Shown here: piece after piece, positions 33,053-42,017 of the stretch
How the letters are laid out: each line of letters starts with the position of its first letter
Numbering within the stretch: the first letter of the stretch is position 1
Source of the DNA: HB2-32-21 sp041603535
GTDB taxonomy: Bacteria > Pseudomonadota > Gammaproteobacteria > Pseudomonadales > Porticoccaceae
Assembly: GCA_041603535.1 (NCBI GenBank)
Contig: JBFIEE010000003.1
Span: 1-64,000, forward strand
Length of the DNA stretch: 64,000 nucleotides
Reading direction: 5' to 3'
Notes under the pieces: generated by a model
The model's input: the letters and a program-made list of their open reading frames with translations, nothing else
The model's database searches: none
What the model was told of the DNA's origin: nothing
Program-made: the position numbers and the translations under genes

Positions 33053-33868
33053 ATGCAGCCACTATTTTTACGCGACGGTGAGTACTACGTACCGACGGAA
33101 ACTGCGGCTAGCCCCTGGGGCCCGGTTACCCTCCACGGCGGCGCCTCAACAGCCCTCATGGTAACGGCCATGGAAGACCGGTTTTCAGCGAGCGATATGC
33201 AGCTGGCGCGACTCACCGTGGATCTGTTTCGCTCGGTGCCAAAAGCGCCGCTGAGAGTCGAATGCGAAACCGTGCGTGATGGTAAACGGGTAAAGATGTT
33301 CGATGTCTCCCTTTATCATGACGATACTGAAGTGTGCCGCGCCAGCGGTCTGGTACTGCAAAAATCCGAGGTCGAGGTGCCTGATTACGCGAGGCAGGAA
33401 ATCGCCCTGCCGGAACACATCGCGCGGGCGATGGATCAGCAGCCAGTGGTCGGTATCGGCTCTGAGCATCGCATGTACGAGGGTGTATCGACGCCAGGAT
33501 TGCACAGATCAATTCCGCTCAAACCGGTTTTTCTGCGGATCGGTATTGGTCATGGCTGCAGCTGGCTTAAACTACCAGTACCGGTTATTGAAGGCAGGGA
33601 TAACAGTCCGCTATTGCGCGTCGCAGCATTGGCAGATTTTGCTAACGGCTTTTCCCAGGTTCAGTTGACTGAGGAAGTCGGTTTTATAAATGCGGATATA
33701 ACCGTCAACCTGTTCCGCATGCCGACAAGCGAATGGTTGTGTATCGATAGCTGCGCTTTCCCGCAAATTACTGGGCTGTCTATGGTGGAATCAGTTCTGT
33801 ATGACGAGAGCGGCATGATTGGCCGGGTAGCACAATCAAATCTGACTATGCCGCGATTTAAAGCATAA
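33053..33868 (+). CDS. Thioesterase-superfamily protein (TesB/PaaI-like double hotdog)
   Basis: A 271-residue protein resembling the acyl-CoA thioesterase TesB-like family (PF13622). The N-terminal hotdog has GPVTLHGGASTALMVTAME and ARLTVDLFRSVPKAPL, the C-terminal hotdog has LAALADFANGFS-like VAALADFANG and ends with DESGMIGRVAQSNL. It would hydrolyse acyl-CoA thioesters in the cytoplasm. It stands between arfB and a polysaccharide deacetylase gene on the same strand. The exact acyl chain is not predictable. Confidence 0.8.
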   Translation: MQPLFLRDGEYYVPTETAASPWGPVTLHGGASTALMVTAMEDRFSASDMQLARLTVDLFRSVPKAPLRVECETVRDGKRVKMFDVSLYHDDTEVCRASGLVLQKSEVEVPDYARQEIALPEHIARAMDQQPVVGIGSEHRMYEGVSTPGLHRSIPLKPVFLRIGIGHGCSWLKLPVPVIEGRDNSPLLRVAALADFANGFSQVQLTEEVGFINADITVNLFRMPTSEWLCIDSCAFPQITGLSMVESVLYDESGMIGRVAQSNLTMPRFKA

Positions 33869-33942
33869 CCTAGTCTTCACACCACAGCGGGCTATTTGAG
33901 ATTTAGAGCGATAAAAGAGTAACAAGGAGTGGCTAGCGTCCG

Positions 33943-34752
33943 ATGTTGAGAATTCCCATCACCGTTTGTCACGGCACCACATCGCAATGGGCGGAGTATC
34001 CCTTGACGCCGGAGCACCTAGGCCAGATGTTTGCGCTGGCCCGTGACCTGGGATTCGAAGCCATTAACTATGACCAGCTTGAGGCGTTGCTGGACGGCGC
34101 GGAGCCGGGCACCGGTAACATGCCCAGGCAGCCGGTCATGTTTGATTTTGACCATGCAGATAAAACCATGCTCACGGCGGTGCAGCCATTGCTGGCGCAG
34201 TATGGCTACAGTGGCACGTTGTTTTTTCACACTGGGGTGATGGGTGACTCGCGTCTTGCCAGTAAGGTTTTGAGCTGGGAGGAAATAGCCCAGTTGATGG
34301 CACTTGGTTGGGGAATAGGCGGTCATACGGTTAGTCATCCGAACCTTTCTCGCCTGGCCTACACCGATCCTGACGGCGACCAGGTGGAGCAGGAATTGTG
34401 CAGGGCCGATGCGGAAATTAAACGGCAGCTCGGTGAGGCGCCCAAAGATTTTGCCTATACCGGTGGCACATGGAGTGCGATAGCTGAGCAAAAAGTGAAG
34501 GCGCGGTATCGCTTTGCACGCCTGTGGGTTACCGAAAGCACCTGTCTCGCTGACGGGCGGCGTACCGCCGTCGCGGATCTAATGGGCGTCGGCGGTGCTG
34601 ACGAAGCAGATGGCGGTCCGGCAAAAGCAGCGCGCTATATCACCCCGCAAAGCAATCGCTACCGCCTGCCGGCGATGGAAATCTGCAGCGGCTTGATGAA
34701 CCAGCTTGATCAATACCGTGACTACCTGATGGGTGCACTCGACGGGCGTTGA
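33943..34752 (+). CDS. Polysaccharide deacetylase (NodB-homology) family protein
   Basis: A 269-residue carbohydrate-esterase-4-like protein. Motif 1 is present in changed form as MFDFDHAD (usually TFDDG); motif 2 is clear as GGHTVSHPNLSRL, with the two metal-binding His. DFAYTGGTWS corresponds to motif 3, usually FRxPxG. No signal peptide is visible, so it may act in the cytoplasm. Because motif 1 deviates, the deacetylase activity is uncertain and the substrate is unknown. Confidence 0.75.
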   Translation: MLRIPITVCHGTTSQWAEYPLTPEHLGQMFALARDLGFEAINYDQLEALLDGAEPGTGNMPRQPVMFDFDHADKTMLTAVQPLLAQYGYSGTLFFHTGVMGDSRLASKVLSWEEIAQLMALGWGIGGHTVSHPNLSRLAYTDPDGDQVEQELCRADAEIKRQLGEAPKDFAYTGGTWSAIAEQKVKARYRFARLWVTESTCLADGRRTAVADLMGVGGADEADGGPAKAARYITPQSNRYRLPAMEICSGLMNQLDQYRDYLMGALDGR

Positions 34753-35107
34753 ATTCCCGTGTCATGTTTTATCTTAAGTGGCCTGCCGGTGGCCCGATCT
34801 GTTCTCAAGCTGGCGCCTGGGCACCGGGCTCAGCAAGTCGATAATAATAGGGCAACCCATGATGGCATGGGGAAGTGGCTGATATGGCTGCTGCGCGCCA
34901 GGATTTTGGCTCGCTTTAACTGAGCAGCATCGGCTGGCATAGTAAGCAGCTGGAACTACCCTGGAAGCAGGACCCACGTGCTGTGTGTAGTCGAAAAAAA
35001 ACTATCAAGGCAGGGCCACAGGGCTGCGGGGATGGACTATCGTTGGCACTGGACGAAGATGGCAGTGCAGAAAATAAAACGCTTTAAGTGATCAGGGGTC
35101 ATCGACA
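34753..35107. other. Intergenic stretch, no gene recognised
   Basis: A 355-base gap between plus-strand genes. I see no coding frame with a ribosome site, no terminator with a T run and no known RNA motif. The SQR gene's promoter must lie in the right part. Confidence 0.4.
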
Positions 35108-36346
35108 ATGAGTACTTCGAACAACAAGTTTAATGTGGTGGTTGTGGGTGGTGGCGCAGGTGGTCTCTCTGTTGCCGCCGCATTGCGGCGAAGAAGGCCG
35201 GAGCTTGATGTGGCGATTGTGGAGCCCAGTGAAAAGCATTATTACCAGCCGGGATGGACGCTGGTAGGTGGCGGCAGCATGACCGCTGCGCAGACAATGC
35301 GTTATGAGGCGGCCTGTATACCCACTGGGGTAACCTGGTTGCGAGACAGCGTTGTGAATTTCGAGCCAGACGGCAACCGGGTGATGCTCGCTTCCGGCGA
35401 GGCTGTTAGCTACGATTACCTGGTGGTCGCTGCGGGGCTACAACTTGACTGGGGCAAAATAGACGGCCTACCTGCCACACTCGGAAAAAATGGCGTCACC
35501 AGTAATTATCGCTTTGACCTGGCGCCTTATACATGGCAGTGCATTCGTGAATTCACGGGTGGCCGCGCTTTATTCACGCAGCCTGCGATGCCGATAAAAT
35601 GTGCGGGGGCGCCGCAGAAAATACTTTATCTAGCTGCCGATTATTGGCGGCAGCACGGCACCGCGGCTGATATTCAGTTCTTTAATCAGGGCGGTGCGAT
35701 GTTTGGTGTGCCCCTGTTCGCCAGAGCGCTGGATCAGATTATGACTGGCTATGGCGCAAAGCCACGGTTCGGACAAAACCTTATCGGCGTTGATGGCAAG
35801 GCAAAGACGGCGACATTTCAACTCGTTAGCGACGGCAGTACGGTGACGGAATCCTTCGATTTGTTGCATGTCACACCGCCACAAAGCGCGCCAGACTTTA
35901 TTAAGACCAGTCCATTGGCGGCAGAGTCCGGCTGGATGGACGTCGATCGCCATACCCTGCGCCACACTCGCTACGCCAATATCTTTGGTCTGGGCGATTG
36001 CACGAACACGCCAAATGCCAAGACGGCAGCGGCGGTGCGCCGACAATTTCCAGTGGTTGTAGCCAACTTGCTGGCTGTGCTCGATTCGCGGGACAACGCG
36101 GGTGACCTCCCCAGTTACGATGGCTACGGTGGATGTCCCCTGACCGTTGCTTACGGCAAAGTGATGATGGCGGAGTTTCGCTACGATGCTGAAGTGGTGC
36201 CAAGCTTTCCCCTGGATCCGCGGGTGCCGCGGCGCAGTTACTGGTGGATGAAGCGCCGCCTGTTTCCCTATATGTACTGGAACGTTATCCTCCGTGGCCG
36301 GGATTGGCGCTGGCCGGCGCCCAGGCCGCGATACAACGCTGTGTAG
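35108..36346 (+). CDS. sqr: Sulfide:quinone oxidoreductase (eukaryotic SQOR-like type)
   Basis: A 412-residue FAD-dependent oxidoreductase. The dinucleotide motif VVVGGGAGGLSVAAAL is at residues 11-26. Both redox cysteines known from sulfide:quinone oxidoreductases are present: Cys165 in MPIKCAGAPQK and Cys343 in DGYGGCPLTVAYGKV. The C-terminal MKRRLFPYMYWNVILRG stretch is amphipathic, consistent with attachment to the inner membrane where electrons pass to quinone. It oxidises sulfide to sulfane sulfur, for detoxification or energy. No persulfide dioxygenase or rhodanese is adjacent. Confidence 0.9.
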   Translation: MSTSNNKFNVVVVGGGAGGLSVAAALRRRRPELDVAIVEPSEKHYYQPGWTLVGGGSMTAAQTMRYEAACIPTGVTWLRDSVVNFEPDGNRVMLASGEAVSYDYLVVAAGLQLDWGKIDGLPATLGKNGVTSNYRFDLAPYTWQCIREFTGGRALFTQPAMPIKCAGAPQKILYLAADYWRQHGTAADIQFFNQGGAMFGVPLFARALDQIMTGYGAKPRFGQNLIGVDGKAKTATFQLVSDGSTVTESFDLLHVTPPQSAPDFIKTSPLAAESGWMDVDRHTLRHTRYANIFGLGDCTNTPNAKTAAAVRRQFPVVVANLLAVLDSRDNAGDLPSYDGYGGCPLTVAYGKVMMAEFRYDAEVVPSFPLDPRVPRRSYWWMKRRLFPYMYWNVILRGRDWRWPAPRPRYNAV

Positions 36347-36655
36347 TCAGCTCTGCGTGATCAACTCTGCGCAGGTTAGTCAGCGCGGCATGGCAACGCA
36401 ATACAACTCAGCCTGATCGGCAGGGTTCTGCCCATGTTTCCCGTATGTCACTTGTGCGCTAAACACCATGTTCTATTGGTAGGTGTTTTTCCGCGTGTTG
36501 GGTTAATAGCCTGGCTCAGTATCGACCCGCTTTGCCCTGGCAATGCGCATTGGGCTAAAGTCGGGCACAATACGCCACTGAAAAAAATGAGCGCGGCTAC
36601 CCGCTGTTGATTACCTCGGTGCACGCACCGCATTAACCACGAGAAATTCGCTACC
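36347..36655. other. Intergenic stretch before cbbQ
   Basis: A 309-base gap. A short imperfect direct repeat containing CTCTGCG lies at its left end. No gene, terminator or clear promoter was recognised. Confidence 0.4.
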
Positions 36656-37471
36656 ATGTCGATTCAAGCCATTCGAACCGAAGAAAACATTATTACTGAC
36701 GAACCCTACTACGAACCCGTAGGCGACGAGGTTGAGGTGTTTGCTGCCGCCTACCGCAATCAGCTGCCAGTGCTGCTAAAAGGACCAACCGGTTGCGGCA
36801 AAACGCGGTTTATTGAATACATGAGCTGGTATTTAGAGCGACCGATGATCACGGTGGCCTGTCACGATGACTTAACGGCGTCCGATCTGATTGGCCGTTA
36901 CCTGGTAAAAGGCGGAGAGACCGTGTGGGTCGATGGTCCTTTGACACGGGCTGCGCGCAACGGTTGTATCTGTTATCTGGATGAAATTGTTGAGGCACGC
37001 AAGGACACCTCCGTGGTGATCCACCCCCTGTGCGACAACCGTCGCCTGTTACCCATCGAGAAACTTGGCGAATTATTGCAGGTGCCCGACACATTTTGCC
37101 TGGCCATTTCCTACAACCCAGGCTACCAGAGCGTGATGAAAGACCTTAAACAAAGCACGCGGCAGCGTTTTGTTGCCCTTGAGTTTGACTACCCCAATGC
37201 CGAAAAAGAACAAATGATCGTCGCAAAAGAAGCACCGGGCATCGACAGTGTGGTGGCCAGTCAGTTGGTCAAGTTTGGCGACATGACGCGCAACCTTAAA
37301 GGCGTTGGTCTGGAAGAGGGCGCCAGTACTCGCCTGCTGGTGAATGCGGCGAAACTGATCGTCGATGGTATTTCGCCAGTAGTGGCGACGGACGCCGCTG
37401 TCGCGCTGTCGTTAACCGACGACGTCGATATGTTAAAGGCCGTGCATGAACTCAGCCGCTCTGTGTTTTAG
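36656..37471 (+). CDS. cbbQ: MoxR-type AAA+ ATPase, CbbQ/NorQ/NirQ family
   Basis: A 271-residue AAA+ ATPase with Walker A GPTGCGKTR (about residues 43-51), Walker B ICYLDEIVEAR and a sensor-type AISYNPGYQ. Sequence features match the CbbQ/NirQ/NorQ group, which with a von Willebrand partner activates Rubisco or heme-copper nitric oxide reductase. The partner (next gene) starts 20 bases downstream. Neither Rubisco nor NO reductase genes are in the window, so the client is unknown. Confidence 0.9.
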   Translation: MSIQAIRTEENIITDEPYYEPVGDEVEVFAAAYRNQLPVLLKGPTGCGKTRFIEYMSWYLERPMITVACHDDLTASDLIGRYLVKGGETVWVDGPLTRAARNGCICYLDEIVEARKDTSVVIHPLCDNRRLLPIEKLGELLQVPDTFCLAISYNPGYQSVMKDLKQSTRQRFVALEFDYPNAEKEQMIVAKEAPGIDSVVASQLVKFGDMTRNLKGVGLEEGASTRLLVNAAKLIVDGISPVVATDAAVALSLTDDVDMLKAVHELSRSVF

Positions 37472-37491
37472 ATTGATGTTGTCGTCTTAGT

Positions 37492-39705
37492 ATGTCACCG
37501 GTGAAACTGGCTGAAAGGCCTGGCAGTGCTTCAAATAAAGGGCCTGATGGGGTTTTAAATAAAGGACGCGCGGGTGATAGCCCGGCAGGCGCGACGGCGA
37601 TCCGGGACGAACTCAAAAAAATCCTCGGCAACGAGCCTGACCAGCCTGGACAGGATGTAGAGCGCTTTGCCGCGCTCGATGCATTGAGGCGCGAAGATCA
37701 GTTTTTTATTGTTCGCTGGGCTGACATCATCAGTCAATCGCACGCCGATCTGGCCATTCAGTTTGTTAGCAACGCGCCAAAGGTGTTCGCAGCGCTGGAT
37801 CAGGCCGGTGTTGAAGCGTGGCTGATGGCGGCAATGCAGCGGTTTGATAATGATGATCTACAAGGCGCTGTGGACGCCCTGACCGATCCGGCCGGGTTTA
37901 TGGCGGACTATATTTTTCGCCTCAGTCGTTGCACCTATGATTCCGTCGGCCAGTTTCTGCAACATTTTGTCATTGGGCTGGGTGGGCGCGAATTAACTAT
38001 CACCAAACATCACGAAGCTTACACCGATACCGAAAGGGTGTTCTTGCCTGATCAAATCAAGGAGTATGCCGAGCGGGAGCTTAATTTTTCCTTGTACAAG
38101 TTGATCACTGTGCACATGTGGGCGCAAACGCGTTATGGCATGTGGCGATATCAGGCTCTCGAGCAGTTGTTTCGCGTCACTAATTCCGCTGTTAGTACCG
38201 ATATATTTAATCGCCTCGAATGTATTCGCCTTGATGCGTGTATCGCTCGTGATCTGCCGGGTATACACCGGCAACTTGAGCAGCTGGCCTATTATTCCGA
38301 TGAACATAAATGTGAGTGGGACGCTTTCAAAAAGGCTGCGTCCATATTGACTGAACCCGCCGCTACTGCGCTCGACAGCATTGCGATGATCGAGGGTTTC
38401 TCAGGTAAGCAGCTACCACAATTAAAACGCTATCAGGGCAGGCTGGATCTGGCCAATGTTCGCAAAGCGATGCTGGCCCGTATTGAACGCGAGAAATCTG
38501 CGGTCCAGGAAGCGCTTGGCGAGCTACAGCGGACGCTCCAGCAGATGATCCACCGGGGTGATGCCGCGGCAACGGATGAGGACGACAAGCGTTTTAGCCT
38601 GATGGACGCGGATGATCCAGGCCAGGGCGATGGACCTGTTGAGCTACGCTACGACGATCAACTGGTAGAAATGACGCCTGAAATTGAAGCCTTGATGGAG
38701 TCTATCATGCAGGACTTCGGCGAAATACCTGAGCATTACCTGGATGGCATATCGTCCATTCCTTACGCCAGTGACCGCGAATCAGATCTGGGTGAGATCG
38801 GCCTGGATACTGAAGACTATACGCAGCTGGACAACACCATCAGGTATCGAGAGTGGGATTACCTCCGCCAGCGCTATCGCGAGGGATACTGTCTGCTCAA
38901 CGAGCACGATGTGCCACCGGTTGAGGACCGTTTTGTCGAAAAGACCCTCGAGAAATACAGCGGTCTGCTTAAGTCGATCAAGAAGACCTTTGAAGCGGTG
39001 CTGGGTGAATCGAAGCTCCTGCGCAAACAATCCCAGGGCGATGATATTGATCTCGATGCGCTGATAGAAGCACAGGCAGACTTTGCCAGTGGTCGTGAGA
39101 TGAGTGACAACGTTTATACCCGGTATCGCAACCGTGAGCGCAGCATCGCTGTGATGTTTATGGTGGATATGAGCGGATCAACCCACGGCTGGATCAATGA
39201 TGCGGAGCGTGAATCACTGATCCTGCTGTGTGAGGCGCTGGAAACTCTGGGCGATCGCTATGCGATTTACGGATTTTCCGGGCGCACCAATAAACGCTGC
39301 GAAACCTATCGTATTAAGCGTTTCGACGAGACGTACAGCAGCGCCGTTCGCCAACGCATCAGTGGTATTCGCGCAAAAGGGTTTACCCGCATGGGGGTCG
39401 CGATTCGACATTTGGGCCATTTGCTGAATTTAACCCGGGCACGTACCAAGATTCTCATCACACTCTCCGACGGGCGACCAGAAGATTACGATGCCTACAG
39501 AGGGCGATATGCGGTCGAAGATACTCGACACGCCCTGCTGGAATTGCGTCACGAAGGCATCCATTCGTTTTGTATCACTATTGATAAGGAAGCCCAGGAC
39601 TATCTGCCGCATATGTACGGAGCGGCTAACTATACGGTCATTCATGAGGTCAAAAAGCTGCCACTGAAAGTCGCGGATATTTATCGCCGTTTAACGACGT
39701 TGTAG
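37492..39705 (+). CDS. cbbO: VWA-domain protein, CbbO/NorD family
   Basis: A 737-residue protein whose C-terminal 200 residues form a von Willebrand A domain. The metal-ion site is intact: MVDMSGSTHG (DxSxS), Thr in GFTRMG and TLSDGRPED. The long N-terminal helical part and acidic middle are typical of CbbO/NorD partners of CbbQ/NorQ, which act as adaptors tethering the AAA+ hexamer to its client. It follows the ATPase gene by 20 bases in one operon. CbbO rather than NorD is my choice by overall length; the distinction is not secure. Confidence 0.85.
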   Translation: MSPVKLAERPGSASNKGPDGVLNKGRAGDSPAGATAIRDELKKILGNEPDQPGQDVERFAALDALRREDQFFIVRWADIISQSHADLAIQFVSNAPKVFAALDQAGVEAWLMAAMQRFDNDDLQGAVDALTDPAGFMADYIFRLSRCTYDSVGQFLQHFVIGLGGRELTITKHHEAYTDTERVFLPDQIKEYAERELNFSLYKLITVHMWAQTRYGMWRYQALEQLFRVTNSAVSTDIFNRLECIRLDACIARDLPGIHRQLEQLAYYSDEHKCEWDAFKKAASILTEPAATALDSIAMIEGFSGKQLPQLKRYQGRLDLANVRKAMLARIEREKSAVQEALGELQRTLQQMIHRGDAAATDEDDKRFSLMDADDPGQGDGPVELRYDDQLVEMTPEIEALMESIMQDFGEIPEHYLDGISSIPYASDRESDLGEIGLDTEDYTQLDNTIRYREWDYLRQRYREGYCLLNEHDVPPVEDRFVEKTLEKYSGLLKSIKKTFEAVLGESKLLRKQSQGDDIDLDALIEAQADFASGREMSDNVYTRYRNRERSIAVMFMVDMSGSTHGWINDAERESLILLCEALETLGDRYAIYGFSGRTNKRCETYRIKRFDETYSSAVRQRISGIRAKGFTRMGVAIRHLGHLLNLTRARTKILITLSDGRPEDYDAYRGRYAVEDTRHALLELRHEGIHSFCITIDKEAQDYLPHMYGAANYTVIHEVKKLPLKVADIYRRLTTL

Positions 39706-40219
39706 ACCATCTTGCCTGGATCGGGGATGTTGCTCAGGGTGGGAGTCGATCAACGTGGTCGACAGTAGCGAGAGGCCGGTGTAGCAAAGCTCAGCGGGCT
39801 TGCAGGAGAAAAGTCAACAACGGGTAACCCCAACTTACGGCTAGCTTTGCTCAAAAAGGGCGTTTATGCTTCGGCCTTTCAGGCCCGGTGACTAAACCAC
39901 CAACTTTTTTAGGCAGGTTGTCACTGTATCAAAGCACTGTCGCCGACCGCGCTGTTACGCATACGTCAGCGGGGTCAGGACAAACTTAACCAACGATGTG
40001 GTACTGCCTGGCGCCCCAGTGGCGCATCCCGGACTATTGTCATTAATGCCGGGGAACAGGGTGATGGCTTCAAACGGCGAGACAGGGTGTCGACGCCGCT
40101 ATTCGTTCAGGGATGGTTGGTTTTATTCGCTTCACCATGGTGGGTATGGGTGATAGCAGAGCGATGGCCGAATGCACGGGCGGTCGCGCAAACTAAAGGT
40201 ATTAAAAGAGGCAACTACC
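39706..40219. other. Intergenic stretch between cbbO and purE
   Basis: A 514-base gap with no recognised gene. It contains an inverted repeat with long spacing (AGCAAAGCT at 39783-39791 and AGCTTTGCT at 39843-39851, then a short A run), which is not a normal terminator. No purine riboswitch or PurR-type box was seen before purE. Confidence 0.4.
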
Positions 40220-40708
40220 ATGTCTGTACTCGTAGGAATAATCATGGGTTCGAAATCCGACTGGGAAACCATGCGCCATGCTGCGGAAGTGTTAGATGAA
40301 CTCAAGGTGCCACATGAAATAGAAGTGGTGTCGGCTCACCGCACCCCCGATAAGTTGTTTGCCTATGCAGAATCAGCAGAGTCGCGCGGTCTTCAGGTGA
40401 TTATTGCCGGCGCGGGTGGTGCCGCTCATCTGCCGGGCATGGTGGCGGCCAAAACGCTTATTCCAGTCTTCGGCGTTCCGGTTCAGTCGCAGGCGCTTAA
40501 TGGCATGGATTCGTTGTTGTCCATAGCGCAGATGCCGAAAGGTATTCCCGTCGGAACGCTGGCAATCGGCAAGGCGGGTGCTGCCAATGCGGCATTGCTT
40601 GCCGCCGCCGTCCTGGGCAATCATTACCCGGAAATCCGGCAGGCCCTCGGACGCTTCAGAGAAGCTCAAACCAATTCAGTAATGGCTAATTCGGATCCGC
40701 GAGTTTAG
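40220..40708 (+). CDS. purE: N5-carboxyaminoimidazole ribonucleotide mutase
   Basis: A 162-residue class-I PurE. The signature GSKSDWETM and VVSAHRTPDKL are at the N-terminus, and IIAGAGGAAHLPGM plus GVPVQSQALNGMDSLLS follow, all conserved in the family. It converts N5-CAIR to CAIR in purine synthesis, using the PurK product. ATG 40220 has GAGG nine bases upstream; an in-frame upstream extension of 16 codons lacks similarity. purK starts two bases after its stop. Confidence 0.96.
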   Translation: MSVLVGIIMGSKSDWETMRHAAEVLDELKVPHEIEVVSAHRTPDKLFAYAESAESRGLQVIIAGAGGAAHLPGMVAAKTLIPVFGVPVQSQALNGMDSLLSIAQMPKGIPVGTLAIGKAGAANAALLAAAVLGNHYPEIRQALGRFREAQTNSVMANSDPRV

Positions 40709-40710
40709 AT

Positions 40711-41850
40711 GTGAGCGTTGGCAATAGCGTTGGTGCGAATGTTGGTGCGAGTGTTGGTAAGAACGTCGGCATTTTGGGAGGCGGGCAGCTGGCGCAGATG
40801 CTGGCATTAGCTGGTATACCATTAGGTCTGCGATTTGTTTTTTTTGATCCCACAGAAGATTGTTGTGCAGCCGCGCTTGGACAACACATAAAGGCTGATT
40901 TTGACGACTGGTCGCAGCTAAAAATATTCGCTGAAAGCGTAGATATTGTGACCTTCGAATTCGAGAACATTCCCTTAGCAGCAATTGAATATGTCCGTAA
41001 CATCAGGCCTATCTACCCCGAGATCAACGCCCTGCAGGCGAAACAGGACAGGTTGGTAGAAAAGCAATTGTTTCAGCGACTGGGTATTGCGACACCAATG
41101 TTTGTCGATATCAAATCCCGGCATGACCTCGACGAGGCGCCGGACATCCTTGGCTTACCCTTTGTTATCAAAAGTCGCTACGGTGGCTACGACGGCAAGG
41201 GTCAATGGTTGGTAAAGTCTGCAGATCAAACAGCTGATGTTTGGGCGCAGATCGACGGATTGCCGTGCATTGCCGAGCAGTGGATCGATTTTTCCCGAGA
41301 GGTATCGATGGTCGCTGTGCAAAACAGGCATGCTGACAAGGTGTTTTATGACCTCGCGGAAAACCAGCACAATCGAGGCATTTTGCACACCACCATCAAT
41401 CGCCCTGGGGATCCCATGGCGGGCAAAGCGCAGGCAATAATCAGTCAGTTGATGGATGAATTAAATTACTGCGGTGTAATGGCGCTGGAGCTGTTTCAGA
41501 TTAACGGTCAACTGATGGCCAATGAATTCGCGCCGCGTGTGCATAACACCGGGCACTGGACTATTGAAGGCGCTGGCACCAGCCAGTTCGAGAACCACCT
41601 GCGCGCCATTTTAAATCTACCGCTCGGCGATACCGGGCATAACGGGCAGTGGGTAATGTTGAATTTGGTGGGCGATCTGCCTGATTTAACTAAAGCTTTA
41701 AGTTTGGCGAATAGTCATCTCCACGATTATCGAAAGCAGGCCAGACCTGGTAGAAAACTGGGGCACCTAACCGTTCGAGCTGATCCGCGGGAAGGGCCGG
41801 ACCGTCTGGCCCTTCGCTTGAAAGATTCTTTTGAGTTTTTGAACCACTAG
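40711..41850 (+). CDS. purK: 5-(carboxyamino)imidazole ribonucleotide synthase
   Basis: A 379-residue ATP-grasp enzyme that carboxylates AIR with bicarbonate and ATP, feeding PurE. The normal N-terminus is VGILGGGQLAQML; central VIKSRYGGYDGKGQ is the ATP-binding loop, and ANEFAPRVHNTGHWT is the metal-binding signature. The chain carries about 18 extra N-terminal residues (MSVGNSVGANVGASVGKN) encoded by 12-bp tandem repeats after a GTG start. A start inside the repeats would give a normal-length protein, so the true start is uncertain. Confidence 0.95.
   Translation: MSVGNSVGANVGASVGKNVGILGGGQLAQMLALAGIPLGLRFVFFDPTEDCCAAALGQHIKADFDDWSQLKIFAESVDIVTFEFENIPLAAIEYVRNIRPIYPEINALQAKQDRLVEKQLFQRLGIATPMFVDIKSRHDLDEAPDILGLPFVIKSRYGGYDGKGQWLVKSADQTADVWAQIDGLPCIAEQWIDFSREVSMVAVQNRHADKVFYDLAENQHNRGILHTTINRPGDPMAGKAQAIISQLMDELNYCGVMALELFQINGQLMANEFAPRVHNTGHWTIEGAGTSQFENHLRAILNLPLGDTGHNGQWVMLNLVGDLPDLTKALSLANSHLHDYRKQARPGRKLGHLTVRADPREGPDRLALRLKDSFEFLNH
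40714..40773. repeat. Five degenerate 12-bp tandem repeats at the 5' end of purK
   Basis: Units read AGCGTTGGCAAT, AGCGTTGGTGCG, AATGTTGGTGCG, AGTGTTGGTAAG and AACGTCGGCATT. They encode SVGN-SVGA-NVGA-SVGK-NVGI, merging into the genuine start of PurK. The same unit, frame and peptide occur in the nirB leader at 4033-4068. Confidence 0.8.
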
Positions 41851-41866
41851 CTAAGCTACCTGCCAT

Positions 41867-41900
41867 AAGCCACTGCTGTGTGCCAGGGGCTTTTCTTTTG
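41867..41900 (+). terminator. Terminator after purEK
   Basis: AAGCC-A-CTG pairs with CAG-G-GGCTT (one mismatch) around an eight-base loop, followed by TTCTTTT. It lies just after the purK stop. Confidence 0.65.
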
Positions 41901-42017
41901 CCAGTAGGCCATTCTTTTTCCGGTGCGTAATTCGAACTGGCACCCAGTGGCTATCTCGTGCAATATCTACCGGCGAATCTACAATCCTTATCACCAATTA
42001 AAAAAAGGGGAGCGACG

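Noticed and set aside
39783..39851. Inverted repeat AGCAAAGCT/AGCTTTGCT between cbbO and purE as a terminator or riboswitch
   Set aside because: Arms are short, about 50 bases apart, with only a brief A run on the plus strand; no known riboswitch core was recognised.
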